From: Arthrobacter sp. SPG23
GTDB taxonomy: Bacteria > Actinomycetota > Actinomycetes > Actinomycetales > Micrococcaceae
DNA length: 64,000 nt
Reading direction: 5' to 3'
NCBI RefSeq assembly: GCF_000876655.1
Contig: NZ_JYCN01000003.1
Span: forward strand, 34,375-98,374
Part shown: in pieces, positions 53,376 through 62,751 of the stretch
How the letters are laid out: each line of letters begins with the position of its first letter
Numbering within the stretch: the first letter of the stretch is position 1
Notes under the pieces: model-generated
Seen by the model: only the letters and a program-made list of their open reading frames with translations
Told to the model about the DNA's origin: nothing
Databases searched by the model: none
Position numbers and translations under genes: made by a program

Positions 53376-54818
53376 CTAGTGGATGCCGATCGCCTGCTCG
53401 ATGGGCCCGATGCCGAAGAACAGCAGGAACGCGGCGGCCACGGCCCACATCAGCGGGTGGATGTCCCGCACTCGGCCCTGGAACGTGCGGATCAGCACGT
53501 ACGCGATGAAGCCGGCACCCAGGCCGTTGGCGATCGAGTAGGTGAACGGCATCAGGGTGAAGGTGAGGAACGCGGGGATGGCGATGCCCCAGTCCTGCCA
53601 GTCGATCTTGCCCACCTGCGAAACCATCATGAAGCCCACCACCACCAGGGCCGGAGCCACCGCCTCGAATGGAACCAGGTTGATCAGCGGCGTGAAGAAC
53701 ATGGCCACCAGGAACAGCAGGCCGGTGACGATCGAGGCCACGCCCGTGCGTGCGCCCTCGCCGATGCCCGCGCCGGATTCCACGTAGATCTGGTTGGAGG
53801 AGACGGACGCGCCGCCGCCCACGATCGCTCCGAGCGCGTCAACCTGCAGCACGCGGTCCACATCGGGGATGTTGCCGTCCTTGTCCACGGTGCCGGCTTC
53901 ATTGGCCAGGCCCACCATGGTGCCCATGGCGTCGAAGAAGATGCTCAGCAGGATCACGAAGGCCAGCAGCGTCGCGGCTACGAAGCCGAGGTGTTCGAAC
54001 GCGCCGATGGGGTTGGCCTTGCCGATCAGTGACAGGTCGGGCGCCGCCCACTCGGTGAACTTGGGTGCCACCAGGGACCAGCCCTGCGGGTTGAAGTTCT
54101 TGCCGTCAAAGCTGGGGCCGATGTGCAGGGTGAATTCCAGGATGACGGACAGGATGGTGGAGGCGATGATGCCGATCAGGATGGCGCCCTTGACCTTGCG
54201 GACCAGCAGGCCGATGGTCAGGATGAGCCCGAAGACGAACACTGCCGTGGGCCAGCCCAGGAGCTTGCCGTCAAAGCCAAGGCCCACCGGGACCGTGGTG
54301 CCCGCGGCGTCCGGGATGCGGCGCACAAACCCTGCGTTGACCAGTCCGATCAGGGCAATGAACAAGCCGATGCCCACCACGATTGCAGTCTTGAGGCCGT
54401 CCGGAACAGCCTTGAACACGGCGGTCCGGAATCCTGTGAGGACCAGGATCAGCATGGTGATGCCGGAGAGGACAACCAGGCCCATCATGTCCGGCCAGGT
54501 CAGGCCGGGATTCGTTGCCACGGTGACAGCCACGAAAGCGTTCACGCCCAGCCCGGTGGCCATGGCGAACGGGTGCCTGGCCCAGGCGCCCATGAGGATG
54601 GTCAGGATGCCTGCGGCAAAAGCGGTGACTGCGGCGACGGCCGGGAAGCCCAGGGTTGCGCCGCTGGAGTCAGGTCCGGAGAGGATCAGGGGATTCAGCA
54701 CCACGATGTAGCTCATGGCGAAGAACGTGGCAAAGCCTCCGCGGATCTCGCGGGAGAAATTTGACCCCCGCTCGGAAATCTTGAAGTACCGGTCCAGTGC
54801 AGAGCCCTGCTTAAGCAT
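53376..54818 (-). CDS. NCS2 family purine permease (AzgA/GhxP-like)
   Basis: A 480-residue protein with twelve or more membrane segments. GGFATFFAMSYIVVLNPLILSG and MATGLGVNAFVAV are signatures of the AzgA branch (adenine/guanine/hypoxanthine permeases), as are FFDAMGTMVGLANEAGTVDKDGNIPDVDR and VESGAGIGEGARTGVASI. It should import purine bases with protons. It is not known to belong to histidine use. It shares no visible box with hutG. Confidence 0.9.
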   Translation of the reverse strand: MLKQGSALDRYFKISERGSNFSREIRGGFATFFAMSYIVVLNPLILSGPDSSGATLGFPAVAAVTAFAAGILTILMGAWARHPFAMATGLGVNAFVAVTVATNPGLTWPDMMGLVVLSGITMLILVLTGFRTAVFKAVPDGLKTAIVVGIGLFIALIGLVNAGFVRRIPDAAGTTVPVGLGFDGKLLGWPTAVFVFGLILTIGLLVRKVKGAILIGIIASTILSVILEFTLHIGPSFDGKNFNPQGWSLVAPKFTEWAAPDLSLIGKANPIGAFEHLGFVAATLLAFVILLSIFFDAMGTMVGLANEAGTVDKDGNIPDVDRVLQVDALGAIVGGGASVSSNQIYVESGAGIGEGARTGVASIVTGLLFLVAMFFTPLINLVPFEAVAPALVVVGFMMVSQVGKIDWQDWGIAIPAFLTFTLMPFTYSIANGLGAGFIAYVLIRTFQGRVRDIHPLMWAVAAAFLLFFGIGPIEQAIGIH

Positions 54819-54931
54819 TAGTCCTCCGGGGGAGAGTGTTGGGGATTACTTGAATCCTAGTAGGTTGCCGGGTTGCGACCCCGCGATTTCGCCTAGTCTG
54901 TAAGGAAGCCAACACACAGGAGTAGCACCGC

Positions 54932-55558
54932 ATGCGTTCCATCCGCCACCTGCTGAGCGCCCTCGTCGGGGCACTGTTTTTCACCGCCGCCGTGCTGTCC
55001 GCAGCGGTGCCCGCCTCAGCCCACGACGCCGCAGAGTCCAGCAGCCCGGCCCAGGGAGCCACCGTGGTCACTCCTCCGGAGAAGGTTTCCGTGACCTTCA
55101 ACAAGGACCCGCTTGCCCTCGGTTCACAGATCCAGGTCAAGGATGCGGCAGGCATCAACTGGGCGGAGGGCCCGGTGGAAATCGTGGACAACGTGGCATC
55201 GCAAAAGCTGCGCGCCGGTGCCCCGGCCGGGGAATTCACTGTGGTGTGGCGCGTGGTCAGTTCCGATTCGCACCCGATCGAGGGAACCTTCACATTCACG
55301 GCCACGGCCGCTGCGCCGGGTTCCGGGGCTGCTAGCTCAACGCCGGGAGGTTCGACGACGGCGGGACAGGTCCCCACGGCCGGTACCGCGCAGCCCGGCA
55401 CCACCACCGCGCCAGAGCAGGCGCCCGACGCCTCGGAGCCGTTCCCCTGGAGCCTGGTGCTTTTCGCCGGAACTGCCCTGGGCATCCTCGTGGCGCTGGG
55501 CGTGCTGGCGAAGCGCAACCTCAAGTCCGCTGACGGCGACGCCGGCGACGAGCGGTAG
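54932..55558 (+). CDS. CopC domain copper-resistance protein, membrane-anchored
   Basis: A 208-residue protein with an N-terminal signal peptide ending near ASA-HDAAESSSPAQGATV. His at the mature N-terminus is the usual Cu(II) ligand of CopC. Residues about 40-130 form the CopC beta-sandwich (PEKVSVTFNKDPLALGSQIQVKD, VVWRVVSSDSHPIEGTFTFT, where the DSHP-type His is a metal ligand). A Thr/Pro-rich linker and one C-terminal membrane helix follow. It should act outside the membrane in copper handling. No CopD partner gene is seen in the window. Confidence 0.85.
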   Translation: MRSIRHLLSALVGALFFTAAVLSAAVPASAHDAAESSSPAQGATVVTPPEKVSVTFNKDPLALGSQIQVKDAAGINWAEGPVEIVDNVASQKLRAGAPAGEFTVVWRVVSSDSHPIEGTFTFTATAAAPGSGAASSTPGGSTTAGQVPTAGTAQPGTTTAPEQAPDASEPFPWSLVLFAGTALGILVALGVLAKRNLKSADGDAGDER

Positions 55559-55625
55559 GTCCGGACGGTCACCGGACCCGGGCGGGGCGGCAGGGGACGG
55601 CGACGGCGTCGGGCGCTAAGCGTGG

Positions 55626-56276
55626 TCAGTTCAGCAGGGCCGCGGACGGCAGTGCGGCGAAGCTTCCCGTGAGCACGGACGGAACACTGTCCGGATAGAC
55701 CTTGGTGGAAATCGCCTGCCCTACAACCTTGGCCTGGCGGAGCACTTCCTTAGGCGTAGGAGTGATGAGTTCCCCCACGCCGACGAGGTACATGCCGATG
55801 GCCCGCATGGCCGCCGCCAGGTTCTGGCCCAGTGCCAGCCCCAGGTCCGCGAGCATGCGGCGCAACTGGCTGTGCGCGCCCCGGGTCAGGACAATGTGGT
55901 GGGCCAGCAGGACGCCGTCCGGCGTGTGGACGGCCCACTGATGCACGGAGGGCTCGGAGAGTCCGGTGCCCACCAGGTTCAGCTGGACGGCGCGGGTGTT
56001 GGTGCGGATGTCCAGGTTGTGGCTGCTGGCGTAGTTCCTCAGGTGCCGGAGGATCTCGTTGCGCTCCTGCATGGTGGTGGAATTCGGCGCGTCACAACGC
56101 GGCAGGGACACGGTATTGGCGGACTGGATTCCGCCGAGGGTTTCGAGAGCATCCACGGTGATGGAATCCACGCCGCGGCGCCGGAGCTCGCTGGCGATAG
56201 CCAGGCCCGGAAGCCCTGAGCCGATGATCACCGTGGTGGTCTGCTCGGTCCCACCATAAATTGGCATGCTCGACAC
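55626..56276 (-). CDS. FAD/NAD(P)-binding oxidoreductase, short form
   Basis: About 216 residues from the GTG at 56276, behind GAGGAGG; the frame reaches 56414. TTVIIGSGLPGLAIASELRRRGVDSITVDALETLGGIQS is a Rossmann G-x-G-x-x-G dinucleotide motif as in flavin monooxygenases. After SRHL-like DIRTNTRAVQL, the second half is unlike a complete FMO/Trx reductase, so only one dinucleotide domain is present. It may be a truncated or regulatory derivative, or a small lineage-specific enzyme. Confidence 0.65.
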   Translation of the reverse strand: MSSMPIYGGTEQTTTVIIGSGLPGLAIASELRRRGVDSITVDALETLGGIQSANTVSLPRCDAPNSTTMQERNEILRHLRNYASSHNLDIRTNTRAVQLNLVGTGLSEPSVHQWAVHTPDGVLLAHHIVLTRGAHSQLRRMLADLGLALGQNLAAAMRAIGMYLVGVGELITPTPKEVLRQAKVVGQAISTKVYPDSVPSVLTGSFAALPSAALLN

Positions 56277-56740
56277 TGCTCGTTCCTCCTCGAATGGTTC
56301 ACTGTGCAGGCCTCGTACCCCTGCACCTTCCGAAACCCCCAAAGTCCGGCCGCCGCGCGTAAAGCTGTCACTGTGTTCTGAAACACATATCTCAGTTTCG
56401 CAACGCCTCGACAATACAGAACTTTTCGAGCTCTGGATAGCCCTTGCCGGACAATGGCTACCCCAACAATCTCACACTTGTAATTCGGCTCATCGGAGGT
56501 GGGATCTCTATGTTTCGGGGCGGTTAAAAGTGGGAGCCTGCTTGGATGTCCACAGCCTCTCCGGCAGCCCCTTTAGCACTGGAAGTAGGGCGCTTGCTTA
56601 CTGTTTGGGAACCGAGAATAGTGGGCTAAAAGAGCGGATTTTCAGCCAAAAGCAGGTCCTGGCTCCGCGTTCACGCGGCGGACGTGCACTTCTGGCAGAA
56701 TAGCGGCAACATCAGGCAGTATCGCGAGGAGGCGGACCCC
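56277..56740. other. Intergenic region of 464 bases between divergent genes
   Basis: No convincing gene is present. The half next to the oxidoreductase gene contains TGTGTTCTGAAACACA at about 56372-56387, an inverted repeat that may be an operator for it. The middle is AT-richer than the flanks. Near 56654-56668 AGGTCCTGGCTCCGC is a weak version of the DosR-like box, 73-87 bases before the universal stress gene. Confidence 0.5.
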
Positions 56741-57772
56741 ATGGGCCGAGATCAGGTGCACCCGTCAAGGGATGACGACGGCGGTTCCCCCGCCCCCGAG
56801 GGGATCGTGGTGGGCGTGGACGGTTCCGACCACAGCCAGTGCGCCCTCGTCTGGGCAGCCCGCGAAGCTGAGCGCCGCCACCGTCCGCTGCATATCGTGA
56901 CCGCATACTCCGTGCCGATCTTTGCTGCGTCCGGCCTGGACGGCGGCTACGCCACCGTTGACGACTCAGTAATCCGTGAGGGCGCCGAGGCCATCCTCAA
57001 GCAGGCGCTGGACAAGGTGGCTCCCTACGACATCGACGTTGACGCTTCCGTGGAGAACGGCGATGCCTCGGGCGTACTGCTTGAAATGTCCGAAACCGCC
57101 GAACTGCTGGTGTTCGGCACCCGCGGCCGGGGCGGCTTCGTCGGCAGGCTGCTTGGCTCCGTCAGCAGCGCCCTGCCGGCGCACGCAAAGTGCCCCACCG
57201 TTACCGTGCCGCTGATCTGCGCGGACCGCCTGGGCGAGACCACGGACGACAGGCACGTCAAGGCCGAGCGGGCCAAGTCCGGCCACCAGCCGGTGGAACA
57301 CGTGGTGGTAGTGGGCGTTGACGGTTCAGAGCAGGCCCGCATTGCCGTTCTGGAGGCCGCGGACCAGGCCGAACGGCTGGGCGCGCCGCTTCGCGTGGTG
57401 TGCGCCGTGCCGCAGTACAGCGGTTCACTGGCGTGGGTCCCTGCCCCCATGGACCGGGAGGCCCTGTTTGCCGACATCCGCGTCCAGCTCGACGCCGGAG
57501 TGGCCTGGTTGAAGAGCCACTATCCCAAGCTGACCGTGGAAACCCAGATCGTGGACGGTTCTCCCATCGACGTGCTGGTTGAAGCCAGCCGGCACGTGGA
57601 ATTGGTGGTTGTGGGAACGCGCGGACGCGGGGGATTCACCGGAATGCTGCTGGGCTCGACGTCGGACGGTATCCTCCACCACGCCAAGGGACCGGTGCTG
57701 GTGGTTCCGGACCGGGACGACCCGCGGCTTGCCGACCGTGCCAGCTTCGGGCCCATGCTCGGCGCGGCCTGA
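56741..57772 (+). CDS. Universal stress protein, two UspA domains
   Basis: About 343 residues from the ATG at 56741, preceded by GGAGG; the frame extends to 56684. The first UspA domain is at about 20-170 (IVVGVDGSDHSQCALVWAA, FGTRGRGGFVGRLLGSVSSALPAHAKCPTVTVPL) and the second at about 190-330 (VVVVGVDGSEQARIAVLEAA, VGTRGRGGFTGMLLGSTSDGILHHAKGPVLVVP). Both have the complete G-x2-G-x9-G-S/T ATP motif, unlike the protein at 26269. The PEP-synthase-like gene follows after 54 bases. Confidence 0.9.
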   Translation: MGRDQVHPSRDDDGGSPAPEGIVVGVDGSDHSQCALVWAAREAERRHRPLHIVTAYSVPIFAASGLDGGYATVDDSVIREGAEAILKQALDKVAPYDIDVDASVENGDASGVLLEMSETAELLVFGTRGRGGFVGRLLGSVSSALPAHAKCPTVTVPLICADRLGETTDDRHVKAERAKSGHQPVEHVVVVGVDGSEQARIAVLEAADQAERLGAPLRVVCAVPQYSGSLAWVPAPMDREALFADIRVQLDAGVAWLKSHYPKLTVETQIVDGSPIDVLVEASRHVELVVVGTRGRGGFTGMLLGSTSDGILHHAKGPVLVVPDRDDPRLADRASFGPMLGAA

Positions 57773-57826
57773 CCCCGTCCTCACTCTCCAGCACGTCCGC
57801 CCGGCGCACGCACCAGGAGGCCATCA

Positions 57827-60550
57827 GTGAGCCAGACCAGCACCCCGGACGCGTCCGCGGACAGTCTGGTGCTGGGCCTGGAGCAGATCAACGCCGGAAT
57901 GCTTGTGCGGGTGGGCGGCAAGGCCGCCAACCTGGGTGAAACCACAACAGCCGGGCTGCCTGTTCCGCCGGGCTTCTGCCTGACCACGGACGCCTACCGG
58001 CAGGCGGTAGGTTCCGCGGGGCTCGAAGACGTGCACCGCGCGCTGGCCGCCACCGGTGCCCATGAACTGGCGGCCCTCGCCGGGCTGGCGGCCCGGGCGC
58101 GCGAACTCATCCTTCGCGTGGACATTCCGCCGGAGATCGCTCGTGCGGTCCGGGACTACTACGCCGCGCTGGGGACGGACGTACCGGTGGCCGTGAGGTC
58201 CTCGGCGACGGCCGAGGACCTGCCCTTCGCCAGCTTCGCCGGGCAGCAGGACACCTACCTGAACGTGGTGGGCGCCGACGCCGTCCTCGAGGCTGTCCGG
58301 CGGTGCTGGGCGTCACTGTGGACGGACAGGGCGGTGGCCTACCGGGCCACGCACGGGATCAGCCCCTCAACAGTGGCGCTCGCGGTGGTGGTCCAGCGCA
58401 TGGTGGATGCCGCCGTGGCGGGGGTCCTGTTCACGGCGAACCCGGTGACGGGACGGCGCCATGAGGCTGTCATCGATGCCAGTCCCGGGCTGGGCGAGGC
58501 CGTGGTTTCCGGAGCGGTGAATCCGGACCACTTCGTAGTGGACTCTGCCACCAGGGAGATTCTGGAACGGCGCCCCGGGGACAAGGGAATCGCCATCAGG
58601 CCGCTCACCGGGGGCGGCACCGAACGGATCATGCTCGCACCGGATCCGGCCCCTTCACTGAGCGATGCCCGGATCCGTGCCCTTGCGGCGCTGGGCAGCC
58701 GGGTGGAGCTCCACTACCGGGCGCCGCAGGACATCGAATGGGCCATCGACGCGGCGGACAAGCTCTGGCTGGTGCAGTCCCGGCCCATCACCACGCTGTA
58801 CCCCCTGCCGGACCCCCGTCCCGATCTGCCGGCCGCCGAAGGAACACGCGTGTTCCTGTGCTTCAGCCTTGCCCAGGGGCTCACACGCCCCCTCACGCCG
58901 ATGGGCATGGCCGGTTTCCGGCTGATCGCGTCCTCCGTTGCCCGTGCAGCCGGCTTTGAGGTGCCCGAACCGCGGAATGGTCCTGCGCCCTACCGGCAGG
59001 CAGGGCAGCGTATCTTCTTTGACCTCACACCGGTGGTCCGCAGCAACGTGGGCCGCGCCATCGTGCCCCGGGTCTTCGACATCATGGAAGCCAGGTCCGC
59101 CACAGTGCTCCGCCGGCTTTTCGCAGACCCGCGGTTCACGGTGACGATCAGGTCCCCGTGGCCACTGCTCCGGCACGTGGTCCCGGTCGCGGCGAAGGCC
59201 GGGGTCCCGGAGTCGCTGCTCCGGGCACTGCTCCGGCCGGAGTCGGCACTCCGGCGCGTTGACAGTCTCGGCGAGCGCCTCAGTGCCGCCCTTATGGTTC
59301 CTTCCACAGCCACTCCGGCGGAACGGCTCAACCATGCCGAGCGCATTCTCGGTGAGGAACTCTTTCCCATCGTCCCGGCAGTGCTGCCGCTGCCTGCCCT
59401 GGGGTTTGCCCTGCTGGCCGTCGCCGGGAAACTTGCCGGGCGGGGCGCGGAGTCAGGCGAGTTGCAGGCTGTTCTTCGCGGGCTCCCCAACAACGTGACC
59501 ACGGAGATGGACCTGGCGCTCTGGCAGCTCGCCACGGACATCCGCGCCCACCCCGGTGCGGCCGCAGTCTTTGAGGAGTCATCCCCGCCGGAATTGGCGC
59601 GGCGGTTCCGCTCAGGCGGGCTTCCCGCCGTCGTGCGGTCCGGGCTGGCGGGTTTCCTGGCACGCTACGGCCACCGGGCCGTCGCGGAAATCGACCTCGG
59701 CATGCCCCGCTGGTCAGACGACCCCGCGCACATCCTCGGAGTCCTGGCGAACTACCTCAAACTCGACGATCCGGCCCTGGCCCCGGACCGGCAGTTCGCC
59801 AAAGCCGCCGGCGAGGCGGACGTCCAGATCGCGCGGCTGGTGGCAATTGCGGGGAGCAGGGGCGGTCCGGCGGCCAGGCTCCGCGCCCGCATGGTGCGGG
59901 GCGCGCTGGAGCGGACCCGGCTGTATGCCGGGCTGCGCGAACTGCCGAAGTACTACCTCGTCGAGGCCTTGGCCTCGGTGCGGGGGCAGCTCACGGCGGT
60001 AGGGGCGGAACTTGCGGCGGCCGGCAGCATCGCCGAAGCAGATGACATCTTTTTCCTCGACTTCCCCGAAGCCCGCCGGGGCCTGGCCGGGGCATCGCTG
60101 CGGGAGGTCGTGGCCGAACGCCGGGAGGCCTACGACGCCGAATTGGACCGGCGCCGCATTCCCCGGGTACTGCTTTCGGACGGAACGGAACCTGAGGCGC
60201 TGCAGGCGGCCGGCACGGGCGCCGCAGCGGGCGTCCTGTCCGGCACACCAGCTTCGGCCGGAACCGTCACGGCCAAGGCCCGCGTCATCCTGGACCCGCA
60301 GGGCGCCGCGCTAGAGCCCGGAGAGATCCTGGTGGCCCCGTCAACCGATCCCGGGTGGACGCCCTTGTTCCTCACCGCCGGCGGTCTCGTGATGGAAATG
60401 GGCGGCCCTAATTCCCATGGCGCGGTGGTGGCCCGGGAGTACGGAATCCCCGCCGTCGTGGGTGTCCCGGACGCCACCTCCGCCATCAGCACAGGGCAGG
60501 TCATTACGCTCGACGGCGGCGCCGGTACCGTCGCGCCGTCGGCAGGCTGA
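57827..60550 (+). CDS. PEP synthase / rifampicin phosphotransferase-like protein
   Basis: A 907-residue protein. Residues about 15-330 are the ATP-grasp domain (VGGKAANLGETTTAGLPVPPGF, VAVRSSATAEDLPFASFAGQQDTYLN, DIEWAIDAADKLWLVQSRPITTLYP). A long middle domain (about 340-790) is Rph-like. The C-terminal phosphohistidine domain has VMEMGGPNSHGAVVAREYGIPAVVG with the catalytic His near residue 864. There is no PEP-binding barrel, so it is an antibiotic- or small-molecule phosphotransferase architecture (AMP-forming), not a true PEP synthase. The rifamycin substrate is unproven. It probably shares a transcript with the stress gene. Confidence 0.8.
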   Translation: MSQTSTPDASADSLVLGLEQINAGMLVRVGGKAANLGETTTAGLPVPPGFCLTTDAYRQAVGSAGLEDVHRALAATGAHELAALAGLAARARELILRVDIPPEIARAVRDYYAALGTDVPVAVRSSATAEDLPFASFAGQQDTYLNVVGADAVLEAVRRCWASLWTDRAVAYRATHGISPSTVALAVVVQRMVDAAVAGVLFTANPVTGRRHEAVIDASPGLGEAVVSGAVNPDHFVVDSATREILERRPGDKGIAIRPLTGGGTERIMLAPDPAPSLSDARIRALAALGSRVELHYRAPQDIEWAIDAADKLWLVQSRPITTLYPLPDPRPDLPAAEGTRVFLCFSLAQGLTRPLTPMGMAGFRLIASSVARAAGFEVPEPRNGPAPYRQAGQRIFFDLTPVVRSNVGRAIVPRVFDIMEARSATVLRRLFADPRFTVTIRSPWPLLRHVVPVAAKAGVPESLLRALLRPESALRRVDSLGERLSAALMVPSTATPAERLNHAERILGEELFPIVPAVLPLPALGFALLAVAGKLAGRGAESGELQAVLRGLPNNVTTEMDLALWQLATDIRAHPGAAAVFEESSPPELARRFRSGGLPAVVRSGLAGFLARYGHRAVAEIDLGMPRWSDDPAHILGVLANYLKLDDPALAPDRQFAKAAGEADVQIARLVAIAGSRGGPAARLRARMVRGALERTRLYAGLRELPKYYLVEALASVRGQLTAVGAELAAAGSIAEADDIFFLDFPEARRGLAGASLREVVAERREAYDAELDRRRIPRVLLSDGTEPEALQAAGTGAAAGVLSGTPASAGTVTAKARVILDPQGAALEPGEILVAPSTDPGWTPLFLTAGGLVMEMGGPNSHGAVVAREYGIPAVVGVPDATSAISTGQVITLDGGAGTVAPSAG

Positions 60551-60655
60551 CGGGCTCCGGAGCAAACGCGGGACAGCAATGTCCAAAGGGGTGTACCGGG
60601 CCAGTCCGAAGCGTACTCTGGAATCAATAAGCTGCAATGTTGGAGCGGAGTTGTC

Positions 60656-61786
60656 ATGACCAGAAAGTGGCTGCGGTGGATGCCCGCCGCCGCCGTGCCC
60701 GCCGTTATTGCCGCCGCTGCGCTGGCCGGGTCCGTGCCCGCAAGCGCGGGCGACCCCCTGCCAGCGAAAACGCCGGAAGAAGTCCTGGCGCTGGTGGCGC
60801 AGCACGCTGCTCCGTCCCTCTCCGGGACCCTGGAGCAGACGTCCCAACTCGGCCTGCCCGCACTGCCGCAGACCGGGTCGTCCGCCGGAAGCGACGCCGC
60901 CTCTGTCCTGGAACTCCTCAGTGGCCCGCACACCGCACGTGTCTTCACGGACGGACCAGACAACATGCGGGTCCAGGTGCTGGACCGCCTCGCTGAACGC
61001 AATGCCGTGCGCAGCGGAGACCAGGTGTGGCTCTACAGCTCCAAGGACAACACCGCCACCCACCTGACCCTCCCCGCCGATGCCGGCCGGCACAAGGATT
61101 TCAGCCAGTTCAAGCATCCGGGTACCGGCACCGACGGTGTGATGCCGACGCCGGAGGCCCTGGCCGCGCGGCTGCTTGCCGCCGCCGATCCCACAACTGA
61201 AATTGCAGTGCTTCCGGAGGTTACCGTTGCGGGCCGGGCGGCCTACAACCTGACGATCACGCCACGGACGGAAGGTACCTTGATCGGTTCGGTGGCCATC
61301 GCGGTTGACGGCCAGAGCGGCCTGCCGCTCAGCGTGGAACTGAAGGCCCGCGGCCAGGTAGAACCGGCCTTCAAGCTGGCGTTCACCAGCCTGTCCCTTG
61401 AAGCTCCGGACGCCTCGCTGTTCGCCTTCAGCCCGCCGCCTGGTGCCACTGTCAAGGAGATTGACGTGCCCGCCCACGGTACCGAGCCTGATGCGGCGGT
61501 GCCCGGCTCCGTTCCTGGACCGATGGATCGCCATGGCGGGCTCCCGAAGCCCACGGTGACCGGTACCGGCTGGGAGAGCGTAGTTGAGTTCCCTGCCAGC
61601 CCGGGGTCAACGGAGGCCGGTGCGATGGCATCCAACGATCCGCTGCTTCAGCAGGCCGCTGTTGCGGTGCCGGGCGGACGGCTCTTCAGCACCGCCGTCG
61701 TGAACGTGCTGTTGACCGATGACGGGCGCGTCTTCGCCGGGTCTGTTCCCGCGGAGCGCCTGCTGACCGCTGCCGCCGCGAGGTGA
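60656..61786 (+). CDS. LolA/DUF2092-like exported lipoprotein-carrier-type protein
   Basis: A 376-residue protein with a signal peptide (MTRKWLRWMPAAAVPAVIAAAALAG, then ASAGDP) and ribosome binding site GGAGCGGAG. The mature protein resembles the LolA/RseB half-barrel: VLALVAQHAAPSLSGTLEQTSQLGLPAL, DNMRVQVLDRLAERNAVRSGDQVWLYSSKDNTATHL, AGRAAYNLTITPRT and IAVDGQSGLPLSVELKARG. Its stop overlaps the GTG of an ABC ATPase gene. A lipid-carrier domain coupled to an exporter suggests handling of a hydrophobic molecule at the outer face. The last 80 residues are unique. Confidence 0.75.
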   Translation: MTRKWLRWMPAAAVPAVIAAAALAGSVPASAGDPLPAKTPEEVLALVAQHAAPSLSGTLEQTSQLGLPALPQTGSSAGSDAASVLELLSGPHTARVFTDGPDNMRVQVLDRLAERNAVRSGDQVWLYSSKDNTATHLTLPADAGRHKDFSQFKHPGTGTDGVMPTPEALAARLLAAADPTTEIAVLPEVTVAGRAAYNLTITPRTEGTLIGSVAIAVDGQSGLPLSVELKARGQVEPAFKLAFTSLSLEAPDASLFAFSPPPGATVKEIDVPAHGTEPDAAVPGSVPGPMDRHGGLPKPTVTGTGWESVVEFPASPGSTEAGAMASNDPLLQQAAVAVPGGRLFSTAVVNVLLTDDGRVFAGSVPAERLLTAAAAR

Positions 61787-62751
61787 CACCCGCGGGCCGG
61801 CGCGTCGATCTGGCCATAGAGACGCGCGGCCTCAGCAAACGGTTCGGCCATCAATTGGCAGTGGACGGGGTCAACCTCGCCGTCCCGAGTGGTTCCGTCT
61901 TCGGTTTCCTGGGACCGAACGGCTCCGGCAAGACCACCACCATCCGCATGATGCTCGGCCTCGCGGCGGCCACGGAAGGCACCGTCAGTGTGCTGGGGCT
62001 CGCCATGCCGGACCGCTTCCACGAGGTCCTGCCGCGCGTGGGCGCCCTGGTGGAAGGCCCCGCGTTCTACCCGTTCCTTTCCGGGGCGGCCAATCTCCGG
62101 CGCCTCGATGCTGCAGACCCGTATGCCGCAGCCTCGACGCGGAGTGCCCGGGTGGAGGCCGCGCTGGAACGCGTGGGCCTCTCGCACGCCGCCGGAAAGA
62201 AGGTCCGCGCGTATTCGCTCGGCATGAAACAGCGCCTGGGAATCGCCAACGCCCTCCTTTCGCCCCGGGAACTGCTGGTGCTCGACGAACCCACCAACGG
62301 CCTGGACCCGCAGGGAACCCGCGAAGTGCGCTCCCTGGTGCGCTCCCTCGCGGCCGACGGCGCCACGGTCTTCGTCTCCAGCCACCTGCTGGCCGAAGTG
62401 GAGCAGATCTGCACCCACGCGGCCATCATGAGTGCTGGGCGGCTGGTGGCGCAGGGAACGCTTGCCCAACTGCGCGACGCAGGCAAGGCCCGGATCCGCC
62501 TGGTAACTCACGACGCCGGACTGGCCGAGGGTGTCTTCGCCAGCTTGGGAATGAGTCCTGCAGGGGGCCGGAGCAACGGGGCGCTGGTTTACGGCGACGG
62601 CGGGCAGGACGGCGAGGTGGTGGAACCCGAAGCCGTGGTAGCCGCCCTGGTGGCTGCCGGGGTGCGGGTCCGCGGCTTCGCGGTGGAACAGGGCAGCCTG
62701 GAAGACCGGTTTGTGGCGCTGACGGGGGAGGGGTTCGACATTGCCCAGTAA
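61783..62751 (+). CDS. ABC transporter ATP-binding protein, ABC-2 exporter type
   Basis: A 322-residue ATPase starting with GTG, overlapping the LolA-like gene stop (GTGA). Walker A is GPNGSGKTT, the signature is YSLGMKQRLGIANALL, Walker B is LLVLDEPTNGLDPQG, and the switch region is FVSSHLLAEVE. The C-terminal extension of about 90 residues is common in DrrA/CcmA-type exporter ATPases. The permease gene overlaps its end by 11 bases. Confidence 0.9.
   Translation: MTPAGRRVDLAIETRGLSKRFGHQLAVDGVNLAVPSGSVFGFLGPNGSGKTTTIRMMLGLAAATEGTVSVLGLAMPDRFHEVLPRVGALVEGPAFYPFLSGAANLRRLDAADPYAAASTRSARVEAALERVGLSHAAGKKVRAYSLGMKQRLGIANALLSPRELLVLDEPTNGLDPQGTREVRSLVRSLAADGATVFVSSHLLAEVEQICTHAAIMSAGRLVAQGTLAQLRDAGKARIRLVTHDAGLAEGVFASLGMSPAGGRSNGALVYGDGGQDGEVVEPEAVVAALVAAGVRVRGFAVEQGSLEDRFVALTGEGFDIAQ

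Noticed and set aside
56654..56668. DosR-like box before the second universal stress gene
   Set aside because: Only about nine of thirteen defined positions match; it is mentioned in the intergenic entry but not listed as a site.
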